NCBI GenBank assembly: GCA_020226215.1
Contig: CM035235.1
Coordinates: forward strand, 51,303,511-51,367,510
Length of the DNA: 64,000 nucleotides
Direction of reading: 5' to 3'
From: Sindora glabra
Taxonomy: Eukaryota; Streptophyta; Magnoliopsida; Fabales; Fabaceae
The notes below the pieces were generated by a model. The model searched no databases, had not been told where the DNA came from, and was given only the letters and a program-made list of their open reading frames with translations. Made by a program: the position numbers and the translations under genes. This document shows, one piece after another, positions 46,791-58,903 of the stretch. Position 1 is the first letter of the stretch. The number at the start of each line of letters is the position of its first letter.

Positions 46791-49100
46791 AGGACTCATG
46801 GAGGAGCAGGACTTCTACCCCACTTAGTCTTTAGGGTTAATAAACCGTAGTTAATAATGACTATTACCCCCATTTAACAGTTAAATCTGCACAAAAATTG
46901 ATTTTTCAAACCATCATACTTTTTTTTTTCCAAATTGCAACGTACTCCTCCAAATCCATTTTGCAACTGGTCCAAAAGAATTTTTTCACTCTATCGTATC
47001 CAATGCCAAAATATTTAACTATATTTTATTATGTTTATTTTTTCTTACCTCCCTTCCTTACCTTTCAATATTGGATTTCTGCATTTCAAGTAGCAAAATT
47101 TTTACGTTTTATTTAACTGGACTTGTAATCAATTTTTTTTAAAATAATATAAAGTTCCGTTATTCATGGAACTTAAATTTATTCACATAAAATATTATAA
47201 TATTTTTATTTATCCCTAAATAAATTGCTCATATTTTATATTATTATCTTTAACTTTATTCATAATTTTATACATCAACAAAACTTTTATATAAATCATG
47301 TGTAATTACATTAAATATTAAAGAGTTGAATGCTAAATCTAAATAATAATGGTAATAATAAGAACAACGATGATAATCCCTTTGCAATTATGACTATGCC
47401 TTTAATAATAATAACAACAATAATAATGAAATTAACTTAAGTTTAATAAATAACTTATAATATATTAAAAAATTATAATAGTGAATAAAAAATTGAAAAA
47501 GGATTGAATGAAATATTAATGATGAACAATTAAAATGTACATTAACAATGCTAAAAAAACGTAGAGCTAAAAAAAAGCATTAGATTTTGATTAGCAAACT
47601 TACTTTGTTTAAACAATTTCTTATTTTAAATATTAATTTTAGTTAACAATTTAAAAATTTTATAACAAAATATTAAAAAGTGAAACCTTTGAATTCAATA
47701 TAATTTTAGAGATAAAATTAAAAAATTAAAAAAAATAAATAGATTATTTTATTGAGTAAGTTAATTAACGAGCTTGAAATTGATTTTATATCTTTAAACG
47801 AAAATGTGAAATATGCATTATATTATTAATTTTTATCTATCAATATTTTTTATTACTAGTATCAAACATAAAATAAGTATGATTTGAAATTTGATCCATT
47901 ATCAATTTATTATTTTTTACACTATTAGTAAATAAGAAGATGAAATATTATTAAGAAACTTAATAATTTTTACTAATTGTAAGAATATTTTAATAATTTT
48001 TATTGACATTGTAATATATGAGTGAATAATAGTGTAAAACTGATTTACACCGACAATAAATCAAATTTAATTCAAATAAGTATTATATGTCCAAACTACG
48101 AACAATTACCCAAAAAAAAAAATATGATACTAAGATGATTTTATCAAACATGAAATAGATTTATGCATAATCAGTTATTTTATAATCACATGATGTCCAA
48201 AATTAATTATACCACAATTATACCAAATATACATATAAAATATTTCATTAAAATATTAAGTAAACAGTTGACAATTCAAGAATAATTAGTAACTAATTAT
48301 ATAAGATAATTTGGTCTTAATCCTTATATTCAAGCTAATTTTCAAATATTGATAAAATAATCATCCTTGAACTTTTGCAGTAAATTAAGTAATGAAAAGG
48401 GACTATTGTAGTTAAGATCAAATTCTTTTAAAATGTAAAATATATTTAAAAAAATAAAATGAGACATTATAATATTTGGTGAGAAAATCAAGAAAGTAGA
48501 TGATTATAAATTTAAAAATTATTTTTAATTAATTATTTATTAAATTCTAAAACTTTAATTTTCTTAAAAACTAGATCACCTTGAAAGAGAAATCACATTG
48601 ATTCCAAATTTATGTCTTTATTAATAAAAATAATTAGTTCTACCTCGTAGTAAATCAATTTCATTAATATGTTGTATTAACAGTGAGAGTAATAATCGTG
48701 ACAATTAATGATAGGAAAATTTACCAACCCAATAATTAATGTATCATTCTTTTTTCTTTGGTAATTGTATCATGTATCAAAATCAATATTTATTATATTT
48801 AAAAATGATTATATGATATGTTCTCCTTCTCTACACCCTAACCTGCATTTTAGGCTTTTTCAATAACAAACCTTGCTTCTTTTTAAGCTTTATCGGCCCA
48901 TTTTTTCAAATATGGAATAACTTATAATTATTGTTTTATTATGTACTAATACGCAAAAGTAAATCTGCAAACATAAGCTAAAGGTTGCCCATACCTCCTA
49001 TGTAGGTGTACTAATTTGTTGTCTTCCTCACTTTTAGATTTTTGTGGTTATTATAAGGCCACTTGTCCAGAAGGGGGCTGAAGTCCCATCCCTCGCAGAG
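46791..49100. mobile_element. Unclassified 2.3-kb insertion in unit 2
   Basis: The homologous point of copy A (about 16400-16425) lacks this DNA. The left border has ggaggagcaggacttctacc; the complement of the right border has cgagggatgggacttcagcc, which suggests imperfect inverted ends. No ORF with a recognised domain. The family is undetermined. Confidence 0.4.
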
Positions 49101-49799
49101 CCTGTTTTGCCGACATCTATGTTTGCATTGACCATATAATTGTACAATAGATTCTGCATTCTTGTTAAGGTGGGATGAATTGACTAGATAAGTAAAAGTG
49201 GCGCGGTGGGCAGATTCATACAAGCTTAGGTCGTACGAGTTTATCTGCGTAAGTTCGTATTTAATGCAGATTTATCTATAATTCATATTTTTTTAATATT
49301 TATTTTATTTTATAATTTATAAATTATATTATTATTAAATTATTTGAAAAATAAATAAATTAAAATATAAAAATTAAATTAAATTTATTAAAAAATTATT
49401 GAATTGAATTTTTTTAATGTATATTAAATTTAAATATAAAAAATAATTAAAAAAAATTTTTTTTACGTGCGATCAAGTTCGTGATCGTGCAAAACTTTTG
49501 CTCGTACGAGTTTGCTTGCATTTCCCATGTTAGCCTGTGACCATTGGTAATCGTAAATTGTTCACATTATTCACGAACATAAATCTCATTTTATATATTT
49601 AAAATTGATACCAATGCAAAACAAATTTATACTTACAATATTGTATAATTTTTTATGGAATAAGTTTTTCACAAAAAAACAACTATTGAATTTAAGATAC
49701 CTATTATGTGTATCATCTCCTTTGATTCTCTTTTTCAATCCTTGTCCTACTATAAATGACCAAGTAGCTGGGTCAAACACTCCCCACCTTATCTAATCA
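49101..49799. other. End of unit 2 and start of unit 3
   Basis: The block tgtttgcattgaccatataa near 49121 matches 16443 in unit 1, and ccaagtagctgggtcaa near 49760 matches 1229 at the left end of unit 1. The junction between tandem units 2 and 3 therefore lies near 49740. A small insertion sits at 49185-49601. No gene. Confidence 0.6.
49185..49601. mobile_element. Small hAT-like insertion
   Basis: Unit 1 reads gaattgacaccaatg without interruption at about 16503. Here gaattgac (49177-49184) and aaattgat (49602-49609) flank 417 bp, compatible with a degenerate 8-bp duplication. The ends tagataagtaaaa and (complement) taaatatataaaa match at most positions. An inner GC-rich pair of cgtacgagttt words lies near 49233 and 49504. 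Confidence 0.45.
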
Positions 49800-50603
49800 C
49801 ATTCTATATTAGAACAATTATCTCAAGTAATATTGCACAAAAAAAAATTATCTCAATTACTCGTAACTATCCTTAAGAAAGATGTAAAGGTATATTTCAT
49901 TATAACAATATAAGGAATATCCATAAAAAAGGATAAATGAGATAATGCAATGTCCATTTTATTACTTAAATGCATAATTTGGCAATAACTTAATTATAAA
50001 TTGAACCATTTTTTATATGTTTACATGATATAAGAGTATTCAAACTAGTTATTGTAATAACTGAATAAACATCTAAAATTTACAGCTAGTATTTTGTTAA
50101 CTTGTCACCTTTCAATTTTTTATTATTTAAAATGCAATTAAGTGATAGCTTGTTAAATGGATTCAGGCCATATATAATAGGTTATACTTTGGTATGTTCG
50201 TGAAAAAATTTATATTGATACATGTTCATGTTGCTTTTGTAAAAAATAATCATCCTTTCAGCAACTATTTTATTTATTTATAATTTTTATATAGGGAGGA
50301 AAATTTTCAAATTTTTTTCAATGTGACTTTGGCTGAAGAAATTGTAACCTTCTATGTACTTTTACATGCAAAGTCCATTCAAAATTGCGATCTTTAAAAA
50401 ATTTCAAGATTTCGTATAAACGGTTGCAAATTTTTTTTTACAGTTTCATTAAAACTTGCAAAATCTGAATACTGCCTGAAACATTACCCATATAAATATC
50501 TACAATAGTAGAATCATGTTCCTTGCAAATTTAGTCTAGTCAACGTCAAACCATCTCCCTCTCTCCCCCTTCATTTTGCAGGGGAGGGTGAATGGATGGT
50601 TAC
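49800..50603 (+). promoter_or_regulatory. Orphan promoter and leader of the RLP3 relic
   Basis: Closely matches the 5' flanks of RLP2 (from about 30180) and RLP1 (1620-2310), ending with ttttgcaggggagggtgaat and atggttact at 50595-50603. There the homology to the RLP leader stops abruptly, and unit 3'-flank sequence follows instead of the coding region. Confidence 0.75.
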
Positions 50604-52682
50604 TTAATTTTGTTATGAAATACTTTACTTTTTTTACTCTAGAAAAGAGTTCTTTTTCTTAAAATGTCTATGAGTTCCACCTACACACATAACTTAACAC
50701 CTATATTATTATATAAAGAGAATCGGTGAGTTTGGCATTTATTTTTTAAATAAAAATTAGATATTATGTAATATTATACAAACATATTTATTAAATAATA
50801 ATGTATTTATAATTATGAATATTTAGGAATGAGTTTGGCTGAAAGTAACTCGATGAGTTGCTTTGACTAAACCAACTAAATAGAAGGGTTAAAATTATAG
50901 TTGTCTGCACGTGTATTGGACAAAAACAGCTATGTTTTGAACATTGTTAAATTTATGTTGCAGGTCAAAAGGATTTATTCCATCTAACTATATCGATCAT
51001 AAATACCAAATCCATTGCCGGTATTGTGAAACTGATATCAAAATGAAAATTAGAGGTGACAAATGGATGGGTTAGGATGAATATGAATTGGATCAAAAGT
51101 AGATGGGTTATTATTGATCAATTTATTTATTTATAACTCAATGTAAAATTTTAAATGGGTTATGGATGACCAATTCTTGGATATACGATTAATCTAATCT
51201 ATCCATTTATTCATCAAATTATTATTATTATTTTATATTTTATCATTTTTATTGATATTATTTTCCACTACTATTTTATATTTATTGGTAATATTTCAAA
51301 ACAAACTTATCATATTAAAATTTTTATTCTTTATTTTTATTTAGTTTTTAAAATTATAATTTTTTTATCTAATTTTCTTAACATTAATTTTTAAAAATTA
51401 TTTTAATATTAAATGTAGTTAATTAAATATTTTAATTTTAATATACATTAAATAAAACTTATTTAATTTAAAATAGATATTATAATAAAATTAAAAAAAT
51501 TAAAATTATGAATTATATGTATTCTTTTACAATAATAAATTATACTTTTGAAATTATATATATATATCAATAATCAGATTTTAATTTATAAAGTATCACT
51601 TAAAAAATAAAAATTGACCTTATTGGTATGTTGATGTTTATAAAATATAGTCAAGAATTTAACATATAACTATATAGTATATTACATGTGACACATAACA
51701 TTATAAAATTTTTTATTTAAAAATTAAAAAAGGTAATTTTGTGATTATTTTTAAGTTTTAAAAGTAAAAATAATAAATTATTATAGATTTTGGTACAAAA
51801 GATTGGATTTGATTTTAATTTTTTATAAAAGAAATTGATATTGTCATGTATATAATAATATTATAATATTTTATTTCAAATAATTAATTTTAAATATATT
51901 TGAATTATATCAAAATTTTAAAAATATTTTATTATAATAATTTTTTATATTATAATGTTAATTTATACAATGTATAAATCTATCTCCTATAAATATAAAT
52001 GGATAAATGATTATTCATAAGTTGACCTAATATGACCTTCATTTTAATGGGTCAATAATGACCCAACTCATATTTATTCTAAAGTTAAAATTGATAGATA
52101 TGGATGGGTCAAAATAATAATGAATATGGATAAATAAATGGATATGAGTTAAGATTGTCAGGTTTAAATGAAATATACTACCTTTTTCAACCTAATTTTT
52201 GAGAAATTAACATATAAGTACAAAAAGTGTAATTTTCAGTACACGGGATATTTATCAAAATATAATTTATAATAACTATGGGCTTGACCAGATTGTATTA
52301 CAATAATTCACTTATATATTATTATATTAAAAATTTATTAATTTTTTTATTTTTAAAAGTTCTTAATTATTAATATTTTTTAATTACTCCTTCCTGATTG
52401 ATAATGAATTAAATTTAAACTCCTTTGTTAATACATTTTTTGGTTAAAATATACTTATAGTAATACATGGAGGTCCTTACCAATTAGTTTTTATTTTTTA
52501 GACATTTATTTAATATCAACTACTAAAAGATCACATTATTTTATGACTAATTTAATGTGATTTTTCTGATTAATTATCAAAATTGTGTACTTTTTCTGAG
52601 TAATTTCTACTAAATCAATGTAACTAAAATTTTCAAATAATTTGATGTCAACGTGACTTTTTGAGAATAAATTTGATGCTGC
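50604..52682. repeat. 3'-flank segment replacing the RLP3 coding region
   Basis: Apart from the hAT-like insertion at 51049-52165, this matches the unit flank at about 36474-37580 (copy B) and 11710-12560 (copy A): attttgttatgaaatacttt, gaatatttaggaatg, tatgggcttgaccagattgt, ctttttgagaataaattt. No gene. Confidence 0.75.
51049..52165. mobile_element. Non-autonomous hAT-like element
   Basis: Interrupts the block that reads ccaaaatgaaatacact in copies A, B and C. An exact 8-bp duplication aaatgaaa flanks it (51041-51048 and 52166-52173), as made by hAT transposases. The left end attagaggtgacaaatggat and the complement of the right end (aaacctgacaatcttaactc) share a short imperfect inverted repeat. 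Subterminal words of the type atggatgggt and ggatggata occur near both ends. No transposase is visible in 1117 bp. Confidence 0.7.
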
Positions 52683-52707
52683 TCCTCTTCTTAAATTTGA
52701 GAATAAA

Positions 52708-52851
52708 GGCAGTGCAACTCCTCCCCATTCAAACAGAGCACTGCATATTGGACTTGGCTTTACAATCGGTTTTAGCGCTTTTTTTAACTTGACTGTGTAT
52801 ACCCTATGGTTTCGTTTGGATGGGCTTCTAAAGAAGTACTTCTCTCGTTGA
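52708..52851 (+). pseudogene. RLP3: C-terminal fragment of a third LRR receptor-like protein
   Basis: 47 codons, from ggc at 52708 to the TGA at 52849-52851, encode GSATPPHSNRALHIGLGF, the transmembrane segment (to NLTVYTLW) and the tail FRLDGLLKKYFSR. It differs from RLP2 by only a few bases. All LRRs, the signal peptide and the start are missing. The 3' flank that follows (to 53067) matches those of RLP1 and RLP2. With the orphan promoter at 49800-50603 it represents one former gene. Confidence 0.9.
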
Positions 52852-53168
52852 GTTATTGAGTAAATGAATATTTTTACTCGATTAAGTGAGATATGATCAC
52901 AAAAATTAGAAGGAGATAAAAAGTGAATTTCCTTCTATACTTTCATCTATCTCTCTTTTTGCAGAGTAAAAATCTTTATTTATTTATGTAATACAATAAA
53001 ATATCTCTTTTTTAAGTAGGTTTTTTTTCAAAGAAATGAAAGTTGTGTTTGGGTACTCTATCTGAGGAATATTGTTGGGTAAAATACCAAAATAATATTT
53101 TTTACAAAACTTATTACCGATTTACTGTTTTTTCAAAATATATTACTGAAATACGCACGGTGGCGGGA

Positions 53169-53253
53169 GGCGCCATTTGGTGTGGCACCTCATGGGCGGA
53201 GGCGCCATCCACGATGGCGCCTTTGGGGAGCTCCGAGGGCGCCATTCGGTCAA
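53169..53253. repeat. GGCGCC paired modules, left end of MULE-2
   Basis: Two 21-bp modules of the form GGCGCC-N9-GGCGCC (53169-53189, the second hexamer reading ggcacc, and 53201-53221), plus a half module at about 53238. They lie just inside the left inverted repeat. Confidence 0.85.
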
Positions 53254-54357
53254 ATTTTTTCATTTTTTTCCTTTTGAAATTAATTAATGTTGATATCATT
53301 TAAAAATAAAAATTATAAAAATAAATAATATATGATTGTAACTGAAAATAAATTTTTGAAAATAAATTACTTATTTTATAATTATATTTGATGTCATATA
53401 AAAATATGTTAACTCCACTTTGATATCTAATACATAAATTTATTATAGGAATTAAATAAGAAAGTAGTTAATGATAATAATATAATGAATAAAAATAATA
53501 AATATTTAGTAAATAATTAAATATTATTTAAAAAATATAGGATCAATAAAGAATAATTACATAATTTACGTTAATGTCTGTCAAAATTTTATGTAATGAC
53601 AGTTAATTTTTATCAATTTTTGAAATTATAAACTTCTAACGCTTGGAATTATATTATTACAAGTCATTATTTAATATGTTATTACACATAAGTAAATTTA
53701 TTGAGTATACTAAAATATTCTTTATATACAAAGTTGAAGATAGCTAAAAATGAAAAGAAATATAATGTAATAAATATATTTTTCTTATTTTATATTTATT
53801 CCAATAATATGCTTGTCCATTTGTATTTATTTGAATAAAATTTTGTTTATTTTGTGACAGAATGAATGCAAACTGGCGAGGTTGAAGATAGCTAAAAATT
53901 TAAAAAAATCTGATTATTTCGTTTCAATAATCTTTTCATTTTGTAATGAAATCGAAATTATAACATGAATTAGATATTTTTTATTTCATCAGAATGATAA
54001 AATATTTTGGCAATGAGAGTGAAAAGTACCGATTAATTATTTTTTAAGAAATTATTATTCGTTTCATCGTTCGCTCGAAACATTTTATCGAAATAAGCAC
54101 AGAAGATACGAACAGCGATGCAGAGACGCCAAATGACGTGTAGAGGTACGCTAGACGAAATGGCATCGTTCGCGCTGAAGGGAAGGAACGATAGGCGATA
54201 TGACACTTTTGGCCCATGGCACCCTTACTCCTCATTTCTAAATTAATTAGGCGGTGACTGTGTTGACTGTGCACCCTAGAGACATGAATTTTTGTGAAAG
54301 TATGATAATTAATATTATTTATTTACTTTCACACGATAAATAAAAAAAGAATAGATA
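53254..54357. other. AT-rich part of MULE-2 distal to the PMD gene
   Basis: No gene that I can support. The word gttgaagatagctaaaaat occurs at about 53732 and again at about 53882. A less AT-rich patch at 54060-54240 encodes a 76-codon minus-strand ORF without recognised features. Confidence 0.45.
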
Positions 54358-55052
54358 GGTTAAAATAGGCTAATACGTTTATTTTATAAATTATTTTGCG
54401 CTTCACCGCAGTTTCAAAATTATTTACCAAATTACGCAGGGCGCCGTTGAAGGCGTCTTTCAATATGGCGCATTCGCTACAGCGAATTTCACTGCGCGGG
54501 CTGGGAGGCGCTATTTCACCTGGCGCCTACCTAACAAACTTAAGTTTATAACTTATGGGGCTGGGAGGCGCCAAGTGACATGGCGCCTCCACAGCCCCAT
54601 TTTATAAATTATTTAAGTTTTATAAATTTATATATTTATTTATATAATTTTAATTTTATCATTATTTATAACGAAATTATAATTTTTAAAATTTAATTAA
54701 TTATATTTTATGATATTATTTATCTATATTAGTCGTAAAAATTAAGATATAATTATAATAAAATTAAAATTATATAAATAAATATATAATTTTATTAAAC
54801 TTAATTAATTTATAAAATAGGACTGTGGAGGCGCCATTTCACTTGGCGCCTCCCAGCCCCATAAGTTCTAAACCTAAGTTTGATGGGTAGGCGCCAGGTG
54901 AAATGGCGCCTCCCCAGTGAAATTTGCTACAACGAAGGCGCCATGTTAGAAGACGCCTTCAGCTGGCGCCCTACGTATTTTGGTAAATAGTTTTGAAATT
55001 ACGGTAAAATGAAAAATAGTTTATGAAGTAAACGTATTTTGGTATTTTAACC
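54358..55052. mobile_element. Nested fold-back element with MULE-2-type ends
   Basis: 695 bp. The left end ggttaaaataggctaatacg and the complement of the right end (ggttaaaataccaaaatacg) resemble those of MULE-2. The arms extend through atttaccaaattacgcaggg into paired GGCGCC modules (54507, 54567, 54830, 54890 and 54937) and complement each other over most of the element. The flanks gaatagata (54349-54357) and aagtagata (55053-55061) agree at 7 of 9 positions, consistent with an old 9-bp duplication. It has no coding capacity and was probably mobilised by the same transposase family. Confidence 0.78.
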
Positions 55053-55394
55053 AAGTAGATATTTATAACAGTTGTAAAAGTATGATAATTAATAATATTA
55101 GTTATTATATGTGGAAGATGTCCTTATCATCATTTTTTAAATAAAATTAAATATTGCAATGATCTTCGTGATTTATTGTTATTTGTAATTATTCCTGCGC
55201 AAGCAATTAAAAAAGTGGTAGTAATTAGAAGCATCCTAAATGTTAACGTTTGGCAATAAAGTAGTAAAGTCATCCTAAATGTTGATGTCTGGCACTAAAG
55301 TAGTAAAGTCATCCTAATTGTTGATGTCTGGCAATAAAGTAGTAAGATAAATGTACACAAATATACAAATATACAAAAAATATAGAAAAGATAG

Positions 55395-57866
55395 CTAATG
55401 TCTACGCAAGTGATGTCCAGTCCCACATCCAGGATCGGTAATGTGGCGGCCGTATCTACTAACCCTCTGCGCAGGCTCGGGAGTCACATCCCCGATGTCT
55501 GTGTCTGCTCTACCTCCAGCTCCTGCTCTGCCTCTACCCCTGGCTCCCGCTCTGCCTCCACCTCTACCTCTATCTACAAGCTCTGAGTCATCTGTCATCA
55601 TGCCACCATGCGCTAATCCCTGATCCTGAGTATGCCAATCAAATATAGGACGATATGGTTGTGCTGGACCAGCATCATCAGAAGGAAAGGCATAGAATGC
55701 AGATGAAACTCCGGGTGCATGTGGAAATGCCTGGAATGAGGATGGAACACCAGGAGGGGGCTGGTACATCTGGGATGACGACGGCCCAAATAGTACGGCT
55801 GGGAATGTGGTGGAGGATAAAGGATCATCAGGTGTAGTAGGGTGTAAATGAGATGGAGCAGGAAGATCAGGCATCATCGTCATGGTCTCCTGGGCAGTCG
55901 AAGGTGGAATCTGCTGCACTGTCGGAGCGGGCGGAACATCAGCCTGCGACGTATGCCGTGGAGCAGTGCGACGTCATCAGCGAGAGCGAGGCTGATCATG
56001 GTCACCCTCCGGAGGGTCTGGGATGTGATGGGCCTGGGGAGTTGGCTCCGCATGTGAGTCAATAATGACATGATCAACCTGCTGAATCGCATGAAGGATG
56101 GACTCCGTCGCTGACCTAAGCGCATCGAAGGTGAACATAGCCTGCCCCTCAGGGGTAGTGAAGTCCTATAGTGAAGAAACCTCATCTACCTGTGCAAATT
56201 TTTGACATTAAAGTTAGTTATAATACTAATGCATTTAAAGAAAATCAGATACAAAAAACTAGCACGCAAAATTACCACAAGGTCAAGCGCTCCCCTGACA
56301 GGTGTAATACACCGTCTGGTAACCCGTCTGTACCATGTCATGTAATTGGAACGTGGTCCCAGAACTAGGCGTGTCGTCGGCTCGGCGGTAATGCACAAGT
56401 CTCGCCGAATATCCCATAGTGCAATATACGGCTGATGGCGGATGTGCCACTCCTCGTCATGCCGACCGGACAAGTGAAGGCAATGGACCTCCGCCACCTG
56501 CTTCGGTGGCTCTAGAATAGCCTGGCGTAGTCCAAATTGCCGCAAAACCCTATCAGGCTGGTGCCACTCGATAATCTGGAAGTGAATGAGCGGCACCACT
56601 GCTGTCCAGGTGTCGCTCCCGTCAAAGCAGTACTGAGGCAGTGATGCGATGACCTCCTCAGTGTATGGGATCCAGACGATCTGGAGTTACAAATGTATCA
56701 CGTGATTTAAATACGATTGTGGATTGGACAAAGCCTTGAAATTAGTGATTGTAAAAACCCCCTGCGTATTTGGTCAAGTCGAAGCCGGTCCAGCACGTAT
56801 CTGTAATGGGGTAGGCTGTGTGCCGGACTATCCTGGAACGTCTTCTGATAGTACCACCTGCCAGGTTCAATAACAAAGTTAAGCAACTTCGTAGCAAACT
56901 TAATTATAAGTGAAAGTTGAAATATTTTCTAACCTGCGCGCTAAGGGGCCAATCCCTGCATCCCCCTCTGGTATGTCTAAAATAGCTATCGCGGGGGCGA
57001 TAGTGGGAAATCTATCCCAGGCCCAGAGTTGCAGTAGTAGGTAACAACCTCCTATCTCTCTATAATCTGGTGTGGTGGCCTTGCAGAACTCTCTGTACAG
57101 GTATGCCAGGCAAGCAGCCCCCCAACTATACGTCCCAGCCTCATGTAAGTGTGCGATCAATGGTAAGTGCATGAGGTGGACGTGTGTGCCGGAATGGTCT
57201 GGAAATAACGCCCCACTAATGAGACGTAAAATGTAAGCTCGGGCGAATCTCTGCACTGTCACCTCATCCGCATCATCTGGAAGATGAGTGAAATGCCTCT
57301 CCAACCAACTCATCCTCAGTCGCCCCCCTCAGATGACATTCTCATCCACTGATAACTGGAGTCCCAAGTACTCCTCTATCAGGCCTCCCCACCCCCAAAC
57401 AGTGGGCCCCGTCACTACTCGACCGTCAATGGGTAGGCCGAGCTGAAAAGCAACATTCTGCAGGGTAATAGTCGTCTCTCCCTGCGGCATGTGAAAGGTG
57501 TGCATCTCCGGCCTCCACCTCTCCACAAGAGCACTGATCAACTGGTGGTCGATCGACACAAACTCACACATCACCAAGCCGTAGAAGCCTGCCTCTCGCA
57601 GAAAGGGGACAATCAACTTTGGCGGCGGCTGGTGATGGTAGTGATGAGCTCGTCAAATCCTAAGCACACGGTCAGGCTGCAAAAAGAAAAAACAACACCA
57701 ACTATAACGTATGACAATTCAGAAACAGTTAATACTCGGATTAATTAAGGTGTAGCTATTTCCATACATGGCCTGCCCAAATCGACTGGGATATGTGTGA
57801 GGCTTGAGCGGTCAACAGAGAAGGATTGCGTGGTCCAAGATCAACGCGTCGGGATGTGGATGCCAT
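55395..57866 (-). pseudogene. PMD (plant mobile domain) gene of MULE-2, damaged
   Basis: Start ATG at 57864-57866. Exons on the minus strand: 57866-57768, 57676-56934, 56857 to about 56765, 56680 to about 56279, and 56189-55395, with GT-AG or near-consensus borders. The protein starts MASTSRRVDLGPRNPSLLTA. The PMD core has LIVPFLREAGFYG, VERWRPEMHTFHMPQGE, TITLQNVAFQLGLPIDG, FARAYILRLISGALFP, LLQLWAWDRFPTIAP and IIEWHQPDRVLRQFGLR. The C-terminal part is Pro-rich, then RG/GA-rich, ending near GCGTGHHLRRH. In-frame stops: one shortly after RVLRI, TGA at 57329-57331, one after DEVSSL, and a double stop near 55978. It is less decayed than the MULE-1 copy. Function of the family in transposons is unknown; host PMD proteins act in the nucleus. 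Confidence 0.87.
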
Positions 57867-57898
57867 CTGCCACGACAGGCATTGCATTGGAATGAAAT

Positions 57899-58903
57899 TC
57901 AAACACACACAAACTTAGGTTGGCTTCTGATGTGGTAATGCTTGGTTGCAGCAACTAAAGCCTCCTTGCAATCGAACTCTTGCCTAACTTGCAAGTCATC
58001 CATGTCGTAATCATAGGTTGGCTTCATTATTTCCGAAAATTCATTTGGATTCCGTATCGCATCCCAATCAATGTCAGAGAAGACAGCAGCTTGGGGGACA
58101 CCATATGATGTTTGTGCAGCATTACCATTCCTCACACACCGCGTTGGTACACTGTCTGCATGTGTAGCTGCACGTTCTTCGTTATCTATGTCACGATCAT
58201 CACCGCTACTGCAGGACACCTCATCGTCTTCAAAACCAGACTCTAGGTGGGCATCCATTAATACGGGATCGATAGTTTCTTCTTGTACGACCGGCAAGGC
58301 ACTTGATGAACCTACCAAGATTTGTGGTGCATTTACCGGGAAAACACCTGCAACAGATGAGTCCAACGCAGGAGTATGACTATTAGAAATGTGGAACTCA
58401 AATCCACCTGTGTAAGGAGACCCATCCCGCACCATCGAACAACCAGTGTTAACATAAACCGCTGGATCCACGGGTGGTGCAGTTCTTGGAACTCTTACAT
58501 CAAAACTAAGGTTGCCAGCGCGCAATTCGGATGTGATCACGTCCACGTACAATTCCATGGCTGTCATCGCTGGATGTTGTTCGTAGCTTGCTATCGCGCA
58601 TGCTAAGTCTTCATCGTCGTCCAATTTGTATGCCATGTACTGAGCCTCTGTTTGATGCTGTGGAAACCTGTAAACAATCTTCCCCACAGCTTGATCTTCG
58701 TAAAGCTTCAGTCGGCCATGAATTCTCTCTCGCAAAACATCCATGCTGTTGCATCCTCTTAATTTTAATGCCTTTGGGAGAGGTCCATCGTACATTATCC
58801 CCTCTGATCCCTCAACAATTGTACCATTTGAATATATAAACGCAATTAAACTTTTCTTTATCTTCTTACTTTTAGCTGCACAATACTCGCTGCACCCCCA
58901 CAT
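57899..58903 (-). pseudogene. Truncated mudrA of MULE-2 (N-terminal 334 residues)
   Basis: An open frame of 334 residues from ATG 58903. It contains the N-terminal PB1-like module common in plant MULE transposases (SLIAFIYSNGTIVEGSEG, CNSMDVLRERIHGRLKLYED, MAYKLDDDEDLACAI), an acidic linker with DVSCSSGDDRDID-like stretches, and the first residues of the MuDR DNA-binding domain (VRQEFDCKEALVAATKHYHI). It stops directly after RSQPKFVCV. The rest of the DNA-binding domain, the catalytic core, the SWIM finger and the zinc knuckle, all present in MULE-1, are missing; the PMD start follows only 33 bp further. An internal deletion of about 2 kb is inferred. It cannot transpose DNA, but a small DNA-binding-like or regulatory protein is possible. 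Confidence 0.82.

Noticed and set aside
55398..56065. Several plus-strand ORFs opposite the MULE-2 PMD gene
   Set aside because: Shadow frames of the GC-richer antisense coding exons; they show no domain or codon signal of their own.
57491..58839. Plus-strand ORFs opposite mudrA and PMD of MULE-2
   Set aside because: The minus-strand frames carry recognisable mudrA and PMD motifs; the plus frames are shadows.
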